A stretch of DNA of 21,299 bases, taken from NCBI GenBank assembly GCA_021152595.1, contig JAGKVC010000041.1, positions 1 to 21,299 on the forward strand, given 5' to 3'. Numbering within the stretch: position 1 is the first letter of the stretch; the number at the start of each line of letters is the position of its first letter. A program made the position numbers and the translations under genes. The stretch comes from Clostridia bacterium (GTDB lineage: Bacteria; Bacillota; Clostridia; Oscillospirales; Ruminococcaceae). The notes below the pieces were generated by a model that saw only the letters and a program-made list of their open reading frames with translations, was not told where the DNA came from and searched no databases. Shown piece after piece: positions 7,895 to 16,293 of this stretch.

Positions 7895-9142
7895 ATGAAT
7901 TATTTTAATGTGATCTTGAGAATGCTGAAGTGGTCGATCTCATCTACTGCAATAGGATGTTTTCTTGCTGCAATATTCTGTTTGATCAATAAGTCGGGAA
8001 AAAAGTTCACATTTGGTGATGCGGTTTCTGCTTTGCTGCTTGTTGTTGTATCCAGTTTTCGGTATGATGTCGGTTCTGATTATTTCAGATATATGGAGAG
8101 TGCAGCTTTTGCATCGCGCAAGTTTGCTGATCTTCATAAACTGTTCAACGCAAGTACGTTATCACAATACAATTTTGAAGTAGGCTATGAAACCATATCG
8201 GTTTTATCAAGCAGAGTGTTCCACAGCAAATTTGCGATATTCTGGATGGTTTCAATTTTACTGTATGTTCCTTTGGTGTACTATTGCCGGAAATGCACAG
8301 ACAATGCGAAAATCGCACTTTCTTTTTATATTCTGTTCGGCTTCTGGGGACTTTCTCTGAATATTCTGAAGCAGGCACTTGCAATGATGTTTATTTTAAT
8401 GGCATATGAAGCGTTAAAGAATCATCGTTACATCCTATTTGTATGCGTGACAATCGTTGCGTCTTCTTTTCATATAACAGCAGTTGTAGCAGCGCTGTGC
8501 ATACTGGTAGTTCATTTGAAGCTGTTTCACAAATTGTTGATGCCGACAAAACGAAATCTGTATTTCATGGTTGCAGTCGGGGTTGCACTTCGGCTGATGA
8601 CGGCAGTCTTTGCCAGCGTTTTGCGGCATCTTGGTGTTTTTACGCAGTATTTATTCTATCTTGAAGCCGGAAACGGAGACAGTACAAGTCGTAACTTTAT
8701 CCTTTACGGAGCATTTTTAGAAACAGTACTGGTCTTTGGAATTTTGTACAGCGCAATTCAGAATCTTGACCGGCTGCGTATCATCAACCGGAATATTGAA
8801 ATGTATATATCAATTATCATGGTCGGGATTCCGTTTAGTATTATCGGCGTTTCCAAAACGCTATGGCTGGCAAATCGTTTCGCAAAGTTTTTCTTTTTAT
8901 TTTTGCTGGTATTGGTTCCGGCAATGGCAAGTGCCCAAAGAGTCCCGAAAGGAATTCCGAAAAGTGTTCCGGACAAAATTGCGGCGTTGCTGTTCAAACC
9001 ATGTCTGGTCAATACGCATTTCTCGTTATCGCTTTCGGTGTTCAGTATTGTCATGATCGGTTGGCACGCAATGTATTCGGTTCTGATGATGGATAATAAC
9101 CGTTTTAATCTGCAAACATATCTTTTTGGTATCCCTAAATAA
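7895..9142 (+). CDS. EpsG-family O-antigen/exopolysaccharide polymerase (Wzy-like)
   Basis: A 415-residue multipass membrane protein of the EpsG family, which links lipid-carried repeat units into polymer at the outer face of the membrane. The hallmark is the first outward loop VSSFRYDVGSDYFRYM at about residues 52-67, a motif shared by EpsG proteins. About ten hydrophobic segments follow, among them LYVPLVYYC, ILFGFWGLSLNILKQALAMMF and SSFHITAVVAALCILVVHL; the N-I-L-K-Q-A and S-S-F-H-I patterns also recur in this family. The gene is visibly more AT-rich than those on either side, common for Wzy genes and often a sign of exchange between capsule loci. It is followed by the flippase, the usual polymerase-flippase pairing. 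Confidence 0.92.
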   Translation: MNYFNVILRMLKWSISSTAIGCFLAAIFCLINKSGKKFTFGDAVSALLLVVVSSFRYDVGSDYFRYMESAAFASRKFADLHKLFNASTLSQYNFEVGYETISVLSSRVFHSKFAIFWMVSILLYVPLVYYCRKCTDNAKIALSFYILFGFWGLSLNILKQALAMMFILMAYEALKNHRYILFVCVTIVASSFHITAVVAALCILVVHLKLFHKLLMPTKRNLYFMVAVGVALRLMTAVFASVLRHLGVFTQYLFYLEAGNGDSTSRNFILYGAFLETVLVFGILYSAIQNLDRLRIINRNIEMYISIIMVGIPFSIIGVSKTLWLANRFAKFFFLFLLVLVPAMASAQRVPKGIPKSVPDKIAALLFKPCLVNTHFSLSLSVFSIVMIGWHAMYSVLMMDNNRFNLQTYLFGIPK

Positions 9143-9163
9143 TCGCATGGAGGAGAATCCACT

Positions 9164-10720
9164 TTGAAAATCGCATCTGCAAAGAAAACAATGCGCGGTG
9201 CTGTATTCGGCATCATCAATAAGGTTGTTATCATCATCATGCCGTTCATACTCCGTACCATCATTATCCACCGGATCGGAACGGACTATGCAGGACTGAA
9301 CAGCCTGTTTACCTCAATTCTCCGTGTATTGAATATGGCGGAGCTGGGATTTGCCAGCGCGGCTGCCTTCAGCCTCTATAAACCAGCGGCAGAGGACGAT
9401 ACCGAGAAAATCTGCGCGCTGCTGAGCTTTTACCGCAAAATCTACTATGCCGTCGGCGGCGTGATGCTGGTGATCGGCCTGTGTCTGCTGCCGTTCCTGG
9501 ATCACCTGATCAAGGGCTCTTATCCGGATGACATCAATCTCCAAATTCTCTATATTATCTATCTGGTCGATTCTGCCAGCAGCTATTTCCTGTTCTCTTA
9601 CAAGAACCTGATCCTCAATGTCTATCAGCGTGTCGATATCATCAGCATTATCAGCACGATTCTGCACATGGCTGTCTATCTGGTGCAGGTCGTTGTGCTG
9701 TATGTGTTCCGTGCTTACTATGCATTCGTGATTCTGGATGTTGTCTATACAGTATTCAACAATCTGTTTGTTGCAAGATATGTTTCCAAGCACTATCCGC
9801 AGTTCCAGTGCAGGGGGACGCTCAGCAGTGAAGAGAAAAAGGATATCATCAAGAATTCATACGGCATGCTGCTGTTCCGGATCTGCAATGTCACGCGGAA
9901 TTCGCTTGATACTGTCTTTATCTCCGCATATATCGGTCTGACCGCCGCGACGATCTACGGAAACTACTATTATATTTTCGCCGGCGTTGCTAGTATCCAG
10001 ACCATTATCCGTGAAAGTATGAAGGGCGGTATCGGTAACCGGATTGCGACACAGACACCGGAGAAGAACCATGAGGAGATGATGACCTTTATCTATCTCT
10101 ATGCATGGCTTTCCGGCATCTGCACGGTCTGTCTGCTTTGTCTTTACCAGCCGTTTGTTCAGATCTGGGTCGGCAAGGATCTCATGCTGAATGAACCGAC
10201 CATGATCATGTTCTGCGCGTACTTCTATATTGCAACGATGGGCAGCATCCGGTTCCTCTATCACCAGTCGGCAGGTTTGTTCTGGGTGAAGCGGTACTGG
10301 ACGCTTGCGGAGGCAGGCATCAATCTTCTCTGCAACTGGCTGTTTGTGCAGTGGTGGGGTATGTTCGGTGTTATCACCGCGACCATCGTTTCCCTGCTGA
10401 TCATCGACTTCGGCTACAGCACAACCATCGTTTATGACTATTATTTCAAAAACGGCAAGATCAAAGAGTATTTCCTCAAGCACGGACTGTATCTGATTTA
10501 TACATTCCTCGGCTGCGCGCCCGCCTATTTCGCCTGCAAATGGATCCCCGTCGGCGGAATTCCGGGACTCGTGATCCGGCTCGTTGTTTGCCTTGTGATA
10601 TCCAACGCCGTTTTCTTTGTCTGCTACAGCCGCCATGCTGAATTTCAGCCTGCAAAGCAGCTCGCTTTCAAGGTGCTGGGCATGGTGAAAAAGAAACGGG
10701 TTAAGAACAGCACAGATTGA
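9164..10720 (+). CDS. Wzx-like polysaccharide flippase (MOP/MATE-like superfamily)
   Basis: A 518-residue membrane protein with about 12-14 hydrophobic segments that would move undecaprenyl-linked repeat units across the membrane. The N terminus GAVFGIINKVVIIIMPFILRTIIIHRIG followed by GLNSLFTSILRVLNMAELGFASA is the signature of clostridial capsule flippases. Translation most likely starts at TTG 9164, because GGAGGAG (9149-9155) sits eight bases upstream and no in-frame ATG is close. Base composition returns to that of the earlier operon genes after the AT-rich polymerase. The stop is 16 bp before the next CDS, so the metabolic genes downstream are probably on the same transcript. Confidence 0.93.
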   Translation: MKIASAKKTMRGAVFGIINKVVIIIMPFILRTIIIHRIGTDYAGLNSLFTSILRVLNMAELGFASAAAFSLYKPAAEDDTEKICALLSFYRKIYYAVGGVMLVIGLCLLPFLDHLIKGSYPDDINLQILYIIYLVDSASSYFLFSYKNLILNVYQRVDIISIISTILHMAVYLVQVVVLYVFRAYYAFVILDVVYTVFNNLFVARYVSKHYPQFQCRGTLSSEEKKDIIKNSYGMLLFRICNVTRNSLDTVFISAYIGLTAATIYGNYYYIFAGVASIQTIIRESMKGGIGNRIATQTPEKNHEEMMTFIYLYAWLSGICTVCLLCLYQPFVQIWVGKDLMLNEPTMIMFCAYFYIATMGSIRFLYHQSAGLFWVKRYWTLAEAGINLLCNWLFVQWWGMFGVITATIVSLLIIDFGYSTTIVYDYYFKNGKIKEYFLKHGLYLIYTFLGCAPAYFACKWIPVGGIPGLVIRLVVCLVISNAVFFVCYSRHAEFQPAKQLAFKVLGMVKKKRVKNSTD

Positions 10721-10736
10721 AACGGAGAACGCTCAT

Positions 10737-12083
10737 ATGAATAATAAGAATCTGACTTCACAGTTTCTCGAAGCGGTCAAAGGCATTGATCAGATGTCAT
10801 TTGATGAAACGGTGATGCGGCGCGCAAAGCGCTCGCTGCTCGATTATCTCGCCGTGACCTGTGCCGGTGCAGGATTCCAGAACGAAAAACTGCAGCGCTA
10901 CGAGTCCTTTGCCATGCCGGAAGCCGGTGACTTCAGAGCGATCGGACTTGGCAGAGATTATGCGTTAAAAGAAGCGGTTTTTCTGAACGGCTTGAACGGT
11001 CACGCGCTCGATTACGATGACGGCACAAATTCCGGCATCATTCACCTCGGCTCTCCGATTTTCTCGCTGCTGATTCCGCTCGCACAGCGGTATGATATCA
11101 CAGTCGGCGAGCTTCTGAAGGCTGCGGTCACCGGATATGAGGCATCCTATACAATGGCGGTTTCCATTCAGCCGGGACATAAGGCGCTTGGCTATCACGC
11201 AACCGGAACCTGCGGTGTACTGGGCGCGTCGCTTGCAGCAAGCTATATGCTCGGATTTACGGATGAAGAGCGTTTTCAGACATTTGCGGCTGCCTGTGTT
11301 TCCGCATCCGGCATGCTGATGGTGCTCGATGACGGCTCTGAGCTGAAGCCCTACAATGTCGCAAAGAGTGCGCTGCTCGCACTGACCTCGCTTCAGCTTG
11401 CAAAATCCGGCTTCAAGGGACATCCCGATCCGCTCGGTCACAGCCGCGGCTATCTGAAAATGATGACAGGGCGCAGCGATGTGGAATTGAAGCCTGTGCT
11501 GCTGAACGGCACCTATGCGATTATGAAGAGCTATACAAAGCCCTACGCATCCTGCCGCTATACGCATCCTTCCGTCGAGGCGGCGATCCGGATGAGAGAC
11601 CGCGTGAAGCCTTCGGATGTCGAGGAGATCGTCGTTCAGACATATGATCTCGCGGTTTCCGGACACGACCATACAGAGATCCCCGGCAGCTACAGCGCAA
11701 AGATGAGCATTCCGTATGCTACGGCGGTCGGACTGATCTACGGAAAAGCAGGCTTGCAGGAATTCAGTGAGGATATGGTGAAGCAGCCCGATATTCTGAA
11801 TCTTGCCAAAAAGATCAGGGTGTATGCGGATGATGCATACAGCAAGGCATTCCCGGAAAAGCAGACTGCTTATGTGACAATCAAAACCGGCGATGCAGTG
11901 TATTCCGAACGTGTTGATTTCCCGAAGGGCGAGCCGGAAAATCCGATGTCAGATGCGGAATTCCGTGACCGGTACGACGGATTGATGTCCTATGCCGGAA
12001 TCGCACCGTCCGTCAGCGCTGCCGTTTTCGATGCAGTGATGCAGGACGGCACAAAAATCGGAGAAATCATCAGAAAGTTGTGA
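10737..12083 (+). CDS. MmgE/PrpD-family dehydratase/decarboxylase/epimerase-like protein
   Basis: A 448-residue member of the MmgE/PrpD family, whose known members are 2-methylcitrate dehydratase, cis-aconitate decarboxylase and iminodisuccinate epimerase, all acting on di- or tricarboxylates without a cofactor. Family motifs are present: LNGLNGHALDYDDGT (about 83-97), IIHLGSP (His near 103), GYHATGTCGVLGAS (His near 154), DGSELKPYNVAKSA (Lys near 204) and SYTKPYASCRYTHPS (Lys near 268). These correspond to the conserved active-site histidines and lysines of the family. Which reaction it performs cannot be read off; the C-terminal domain is divergent. It opens a seven-enzyme block directly after the flippase, with no promoter in the 16-bp gap, so a link to the surface polysaccharide is likely. 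Confidence 0.9.
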   Translation: MNNKNLTSQFLEAVKGIDQMSFDETVMRRAKRSLLDYLAVTCAGAGFQNEKLQRYESFAMPEAGDFRAIGLGRDYALKEAVFLNGLNGHALDYDDGTNSGIIHLGSPIFSLLIPLAQRYDITVGELLKAAVTGYEASYTMAVSIQPGHKALGYHATGTCGVLGASLAASYMLGFTDEERFQTFAAACVSASGMLMVLDDGSELKPYNVAKSALLALTSLQLAKSGFKGHPDPLGHSRGYLKMMTGRSDVELKPVLLNGTYAIMKSYTKPYASCRYTHPSVEAAIRMRDRVKPSDVEEIVVQTYDLAVSGHDHTEIPGSYSAKMSIPYATAVGLIYGKAGLQEFSEDMVKQPDILNLAKKIRVYADDAYSKAFPEKQTAYVTIKTGDAVYSERVDFPKGEPENPMSDAEFRDRYDGLMSYAGIAPSVSAAVFDAVMQDGTKIGEIIRKL

Positions 12084-12091
12084 GGTCAGAC

Positions 12092-13045
12092 ATGAAACTT
12101 ATTCTCGGCACCATGACATTCGGTGAGAGCGTGTTTGCGCCGGATGTCAGCGATTTTATCAATACCTATCTTGCGGCAGGCTATGACGAGCTGGATACCG
12201 CATATGTCTATAACGAGGGGCAGAGCGAGAAGCTGATCGGTGAGGCGCTCCGTACAATCGGCAGAGACCGCGTGAAGCTCGCTACAAAGGTCAATCCGCG
12301 CATTACGGGCAGACTGGACGGCGATGCGGCGCTGATGCAGCTCAATGAATCGCTTGCACGGCTCGAAACAGACTGCGTCGATACCTTCTATCTCCATTTT
12401 CCGGATCCGGCTACACCGGTGATTTCGGTGCTGGAGGCTTGCGCAAAGCTGCATGCAGAGGGCAAATTCAAAGAGCTCGGTCTCTCGAATTTCCCGGCAT
12501 GGATGGTCGCGGATGTCTGGCATCTCTGTGACCGGAAGGGCTGGGTAAAGCCGACGGTCTTTGAGGGCATCTATAATCCGCTGACGCGCCGTGCAGAGGC
12601 GGAGCTGAATGCCTGCCTCAATCACTTCGGGATGCGCTTCTGTGCATATAACCCGATGGCTGGCGGTCTGCTGACCGGCAGATACGGCAAATTCGAGGAT
12701 GCGCCGACCGACGGCAGATTCACCCACCGCCCGAATTATCAGAACCGCTACTGGAAAAAATCCTATTTTGATGCAGTCGATCTGCTCAAAGAGGTCTGCG
12801 GAAAATACGGCATCACAACGATCGAAGCGACCTACCGCTGGCTCTGCTATCACTCGATGCTCAATGCAGACCGCGGCGATGCAATCATCATCGGCGCTTC
12901 CAAGCTGCATCATTTGCAGCAGAATATGGATACTGTCAAAGCCGGACCGCTGCCGGAGGAAATTACGGCTGCGTTTGAGCAGGCTTGGACAGTCTGCAAG
13001 GCGGGCAGCCCCGATTATTTTACGCTGTTCAAGGCAAAGAAATAA
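12092..13045 (+). CDS. Aldo/keto reductase, AKR7 (aflatoxin/succinic-semialdehyde reductase)-like
   Basis: A 317-residue NADPH-dependent TIM-barrel reductase that turns aldehydes or ketones into alcohols. The N terminus LILGTMTFGESV and the catalytic tetrad are visible: Asp near 35 and Tyr near 40 in ELDTAYVYNEG, Lys near 66 in LATKVNP, His near 102 in FYLHFPDP. IIIGASKLHHLQQN near the C terminus is the cofactor-binding region. The overall pattern, including YNPMAGGLLTGRY, is that of the AKR7 group that reduces short aldehydes such as succinic semialdehyde. ATG 12092 is chosen over GTG 12080 because GAGGT (12082-12086) lies just ahead. Next to a 2-oxoacid decarboxylase, it is well placed to reduce the aldehyde that enzyme would release. 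Confidence 0.93.
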   Translation: MKLILGTMTFGESVFAPDVSDFINTYLAAGYDELDTAYVYNEGQSEKLIGEALRTIGRDRVKLATKVNPRITGRLDGDAALMQLNESLARLETDCVDTFYLHFPDPATPVISVLEACAKLHAEGKFKELGLSNFPAWMVADVWHLCDRKGWVKPTVFEGIYNPLTRRAEAELNACLNHFGMRFCAYNPMAGGLLTGRYGKFEDAPTDGRFTHRPNYQNRYWKKSYFDAVDLLKEVCGKYGITTIEATYRWLCYHSMLNADRGDAIIIGASKLHHLQQNMDTVKAGPLPEEITAAFEQAWTVCKAGSPDYFTLFKAKK

Positions 13046-13054
13046 GGAGGCAGC

Positions 13055-14188
13055 ATGTTAGATCAGAAACTTGTATTCGAGGCGCTCGCGGAACAGGGCG
13101 TGACCTATTTCACCGGCGTTCCGGATTCCTATCTCAACGGCTTCTGCAACTATGCGCTGGCAAATTTCCCCTCGCGCAATATCATTGCAGCGAATGAGGG
13201 CAATGCAGTCGGCATTGCATGCGGTCATTACTTTGCAACCAAGGAGATTCCGCTCGTCTATATGCAGAACAGCGGACTCGGCAATGTGGTAAATCCGCTG
13301 GCATCACTCGCGGAGCATGATGTCTATGCTGTCCCGATGATCCTGCTGATCGGCTGGCGCGGACAGGGCAATACCGAGCCGAATCATCCGCAGCACCGCT
13401 TGCAGGGCGAGATCACACCGGGTATGCTCGATGTCATGCATATTCCGTACAGCATCCTCAAAGATGACGATGCGGATTTCAGGGCAGTCATTGAGAAGGC
13501 TGCTGCATACTGCCGCGAAAACCGCCGCTCCTATGCGCTGATCGCACCGAAGGGTGTCATGGCGGCTGCGGAGAAGGCGAACAATGTCGATGATGTCTAC
13601 CCGATGAGCCGCGAGGAGGCAATCGAGGTCATTCTCGACCATATGCCTGCCGATACGGTCTATTCCGCAACAACCGGCAGAGCAACAAGAGAGCTGTTCT
13701 TCCTGCGCGAACGCCGGAATGAGACAAAAGCCCACGATTATCTCAATGTCGGCTCGATGGGACATGCGTCCTCTGTCGCGCTCGGCATTGCACTGGAAAA
13801 GCCGGAGCGGCATGTCGTCTGTCTGGACGGCGATTCCGCCTGCATGATGCACATGGGCGCTATGACAATGGTCAGCAAGCTCGATGCGCCGAATTTCCTG
13901 CATGTCGTGCTGAACAACGGCGCACATGAATCCGTCGGCGGTCAGCCCTCTGCCGGTCACAAAGTCGATTTCACGAAAATCGCGGAGGCATGCGGCTATG
14001 CAACCGTCGGCAAGGCTGCTGAAACCGAGCAGGAGCTGATCGACGCAATCGAACAGCTCAAGGACTGCGGCAGGGCGGCATTTATTGACTGCCGTATCCA
14101 CAAGGGACTCAACAGCAAGCTGCCGCCGATTATTTTTGATCACCGTGCAGCGATCGACGAACTGATCGCTGATCTGAATGAAAAATAA
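13055..14188 (+). CDS. Phosphonopyruvate decarboxylase-like ThDP enzyme
   Basis: A 377-residue thiamine-diphosphate enzyme of the phosphonopyruvate/sulfopyruvate decarboxylase group, which removes CO2 from a 3-substituted pyruvate to give an aldehyde. Pyrimidine-domain features: TGVPDSYLNGF, the catalytic glutamate near 48 in ANEGNAVGIACG, and VYMQNSGLGNVVNPL followed by LLIGWRGQG. Diphosphate-domain features: GSMGHASSVALGIA, then the metal-binding motif starting DGDSACMMHMG (Asp near 260) and ending in the asparagines of VVLNNGAHESVGGQPS. The length matches single-chain Ppd rather than split ComDE. AAGGAGG precedes ATG 13055. No PEP mutase is in the window, so the substrate may be phosphonopyruvate supplied by an upstream gene, or another substituted pyruvate. 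Family assignment is firm; substrate is not. Confidence 0.9.
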   Translation: MLDQKLVFEALAEQGVTYFTGVPDSYLNGFCNYALANFPSRNIIAANEGNAVGIACGHYFATKEIPLVYMQNSGLGNVVNPLASLAEHDVYAVPMILLIGWRGQGNTEPNHPQHRLQGEITPGMLDVMHIPYSILKDDDADFRAVIEKAAAYCRENRRSYALIAPKGVMAAAEKANNVDDVYPMSREEAIEVILDHMPADTVYSATTGRATRELFFLRERRNETKAHDYLNVGSMGHASSVALGIALEKPERHVVCLDGDSACMMHMGAMTMVSKLDAPNFLHVVLNNGAHESVGGQPSAGHKVDFTKIAEACGYATVGKAAETEQELIDAIEQLKDCGRAAFIDCRIHKGLNSKLPPIIFDHRAAIDELIADLNEK

Positions 14189-14200
14189 GGAGGAACTGTT

Positions 14201-15103
14201 ATGAACAGCATGGAGAAAACCAGAGAATTTCTGAAGTCGATCGGACTGCCGGGCGGCGACGCCTACGATCTGCCGACCTCTGAAAAGCGCTTCAAGGACG
14301 GCGGTCAGTACCGCTTTGAGGTGCCGGGTATTCAGGGACCGAAGGTCATGAAGGCTCTGCTCGAGGCAATGGACGGCTACGGCCTCTATCTGCACCGCGT
14401 TACCCAGACACAGGGCATCATGCGCCTGACCGATGAGGAGATCAGCAAAATGGTCGAGCTGGCACATCAGTGGCAGACTGACCTAATCCTCGCAATCGGA
14501 CCGAGAGCGACGACCGACACCTCTGCATCTGTTCATACCGAGGAGGGTGTCCGCATGGGCTACCGCCTGCGCGGTCAGGAGCAGATCGTCCGTGCGATCG
14601 AGGATGTCAAGCGCGCTGCAAGACTCGGCTGCCGCGGCTTCCTTGTCTATGACGAGGGCTGCCTCTGGGCACTCAATGAGATGCGCAAGGCAGGCGAGAT
14701 TCCGGCAGACTGCCACTTCAAGATCTCTGCACACGCCGGTCACGGCAATCCCTGCGCTGCAAAGCTGCTGGAGATGAACGGTGCCGATTCGATCAATCCG
14801 GTGCGTGATATTCAGCTTCAGATGCTCGCAGCAATGCGTCAGGCTGTGGATTGCCCGATTGACATTCACACCGAAAATCCGAAGTCCACAGGCGGCTTCA
14901 TCCGTCATTATGAGGTGCCGGAGATGATCCGCATTGCCGCACCGATCTATCTGAAAACCGGCGGCTCTGTTGCTGCGACACACAGTTGGGACAGCACCGA
15001 GGACGATGCAAGAAAGCGCGCAAAGCAGTGCTCGCTTGTCAAGAGAATGATCGACGAATACTATCCGGAGGCAGTCTGGTCTCCGAAGGGCAGCCTGATC
15101 TGA
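14201..15103 (+). CDS. U32-peptidase-like TIM-barrel protein of unknown function
   Basis: A 300-residue protein that looks like a relative of the U32 'peptidase' TIM-barrel family, judged from remembered resemblance to actinobacterial proteins with the same N-terminal block (IGLPGGDAYDLPTS followed by RFEVPG). Visible conserved-looking parts are LHRVTQTQGIMRLTDEEI, LILAIGPRATTDT, FLVYDEGCLWALNEM, a central NPCAAKLLEMNGADSINP strand, and PIDIHTENPKSTGGFIRHYEVPEMIRIA near the C terminus. Alternating strands and helices fit a barrel. U32 proteins include RNA- and ubiquinone-modifying enzymes, so a protease role should not be assumed. There are no signal peptide or membrane segments. It lies 12 bp after the ThDP gene, with AAGGAGG before the start, and must belong to the same pathway. 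Molecular function is unknown. Confidence 0.6.
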   Translation: MNSMEKTREFLKSIGLPGGDAYDLPTSEKRFKDGGQYRFEVPGIQGPKVMKALLEAMDGYGLYLHRVTQTQGIMRLTDEEISKMVELAHQWQTDLILAIGPRATTDTSASVHTEEGVRMGYRLRGQEQIVRAIEDVKRAARLGCRGFLVYDEGCLWALNEMRKAGEIPADCHFKISAHAGHGNPCAAKLLEMNGADSINPVRDIQLQMLAAMRQAVDCPIDIHTENPKSTGGFIRHYEVPEMIRIAAPIYLKTGGSVAATHSWDSTEDDARKRAKQCSLVKRMIDEYYPEAVWSPKGSLI

Positions 15104-15130
15104 GAAACGATTAGAAAGAAGGAATGATCC

Positions 15131-16279
15131 ATGAGACATCATCTGTATAATCCGGATTTTGAGTTTGTTGTCGAGCCGGAGAATTTTGATAAGTATACCG
15201 ATCGGGAGCTGCTGCAATACTGCCTCGGCGCAACGATGTATATGCCCGGTACAAAGGATTTTGCACCGAAGATTCTCTCGCGCGCAATGCCCGGATTGAC
15301 GACGATCGTCCTTTGCTTTGAGGATGCCTGCCCGGAGGATCAGGTTCCGGCAGCGGAGGAGAATGTCCACAAGCTGCTCGATACCGTTTCGACGGCTGTC
15401 GAGACCGGTCAGCTCGATGCGACCGCTGTTCCGCTGATCTTCGTCCGGATCCGCAATCTGGACCAGTTCAAGCATTTCGGCGAAAACCTGACAAAGCATC
15501 AGGTCAAGTCGCTCTGCGGCATCAATTTCCCGAAGTTCAATGCGGAAAACGGCTATGAGTATTATGCATACCTCAAGGATCTGAACGAGCGCTTCGGCGA
15601 GGTGCTTTACGGCATGCCGATCATCGAGGATCCGGAGGTCGCCTATAAGGAAACCAGAATGGCTGAGCTTGTCGGCATCAAGAAAATCCTTGACAAGTAT
15701 CACGATCTGGTGCTGCAGGTGCGTGTCGGCGGAACGGATTTCTCGTCCGTATTCGGCGTGCGCCGCGGTGTCGATTATTCGCTCTATGATATCATGACGG
15801 TGCGCGAGTGCCTCAGCGATATCATCAATGTCTGCGGCAGAAACAATGATTATGTCATTTCCGGCCCTGTGTGGGAGTATTTCCGCGCACCGAAGGAGCT
15901 GATGTTCGAGGAGCTGCCCAAGCACGGTCTCGAGGATTATCTGATGCGCAGAAAGCCGCTCGTCAACAACGAGATCGACGGTCTGCTGCGTGAGGTCATT
16001 CTCGATAAGGCAAACGGCTTTATCGGCAGAACGGTCATTCATCCGACGCATGTGAAGTTCGTCAATGCGATGATGGCTGTCACAAAGGAGGAATACGATG
16101 ATGCCTGCCAGATTCTCGGTCATACCGAGGGCGGTGTCGTCAAGGGCTCCGGCGGCAACAAGATGAACGAAATCAAGCCGCATACAAACTGGGCAAAGAA
16201 AATCTACAACCGCGCTAGAGCTTACGGCGTCATCAAGAATGAGAGCGGCTATGTCAAGCTGTTTGCTGTCAATGAGTAA
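15131..16279 (+). CDS. CitE/HpcH-like TIM-barrel C-C bond lyase
   Basis: A 382-residue member of the HpcH/HpaI aldolase-citrate lyase superfamily, most like the longer 'C-C bond lyase of the TIM-barrel fold' branch known from tellurite-resistance (Ter) biosynthetic clusters. Motifs: LGATMYMPGTKDFAPKIL (N-terminal strand), VLCFEDACPEDQ with the Mg-binding acidic residues near 64-65, PLIFVRIRN with the substrate arginines near 106-108, MPIIEDPEVAYKE, VGGTDFSSVFGVRRG, and GRTVIHPTHVKFVNAMM near the C terminus. Superfamily members cleave or form bonds between a pyruvate- or glyoxylate-like enolate and a second unit. No CoA-transferase or acyl-carrier partner is present. Which bond it makes or breaks here is unknown. 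Confidence 0.85.
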   Translation: MRHHLYNPDFEFVVEPENFDKYTDRELLQYCLGATMYMPGTKDFAPKILSRAMPGLTTIVLCFEDACPEDQVPAAEENVHKLLDTVSTAVETGQLDATAVPLIFVRIRNLDQFKHFGENLTKHQVKSLCGINFPKFNAENGYEYYAYLKDLNERFGEVLYGMPIIEDPEVAYKETRMAELVGIKKILDKYHDLVLQVRVGGTDFSSVFGVRRGVDYSLYDIMTVRECLSDIINVCGRNNDYVISGPVWEYFRAPKELMFEELPKHGLEDYLMRRKPLVNNEIDGLLREVILDKANGFIGRTVIHPTHVKFVNAMMAVTKEEYDDACQILGHTEGGVVKGSGGNKMNEIKPHTNWAKKIYNRARAYGVIKNESGYVKLFAVNE

Positions 16280-16293
16280 TCGGGGGAAGGAAT

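Noticed and set aside
13304..14467. 387-codon open frame on the minus strand
   Set aside because: Antisense to the ThDP enzyme, whose catalytic motifs are intact; cysteine/histidine-rich composition without a family match.
15131..16279. Idea that the CitE-like gene is the missing PEP mutase
   Set aside because: It shares the general barrel superfamily, but the EDK-x5-NS motif of PEP mutase is absent and the motifs are those of the CitE/HpcH branch.
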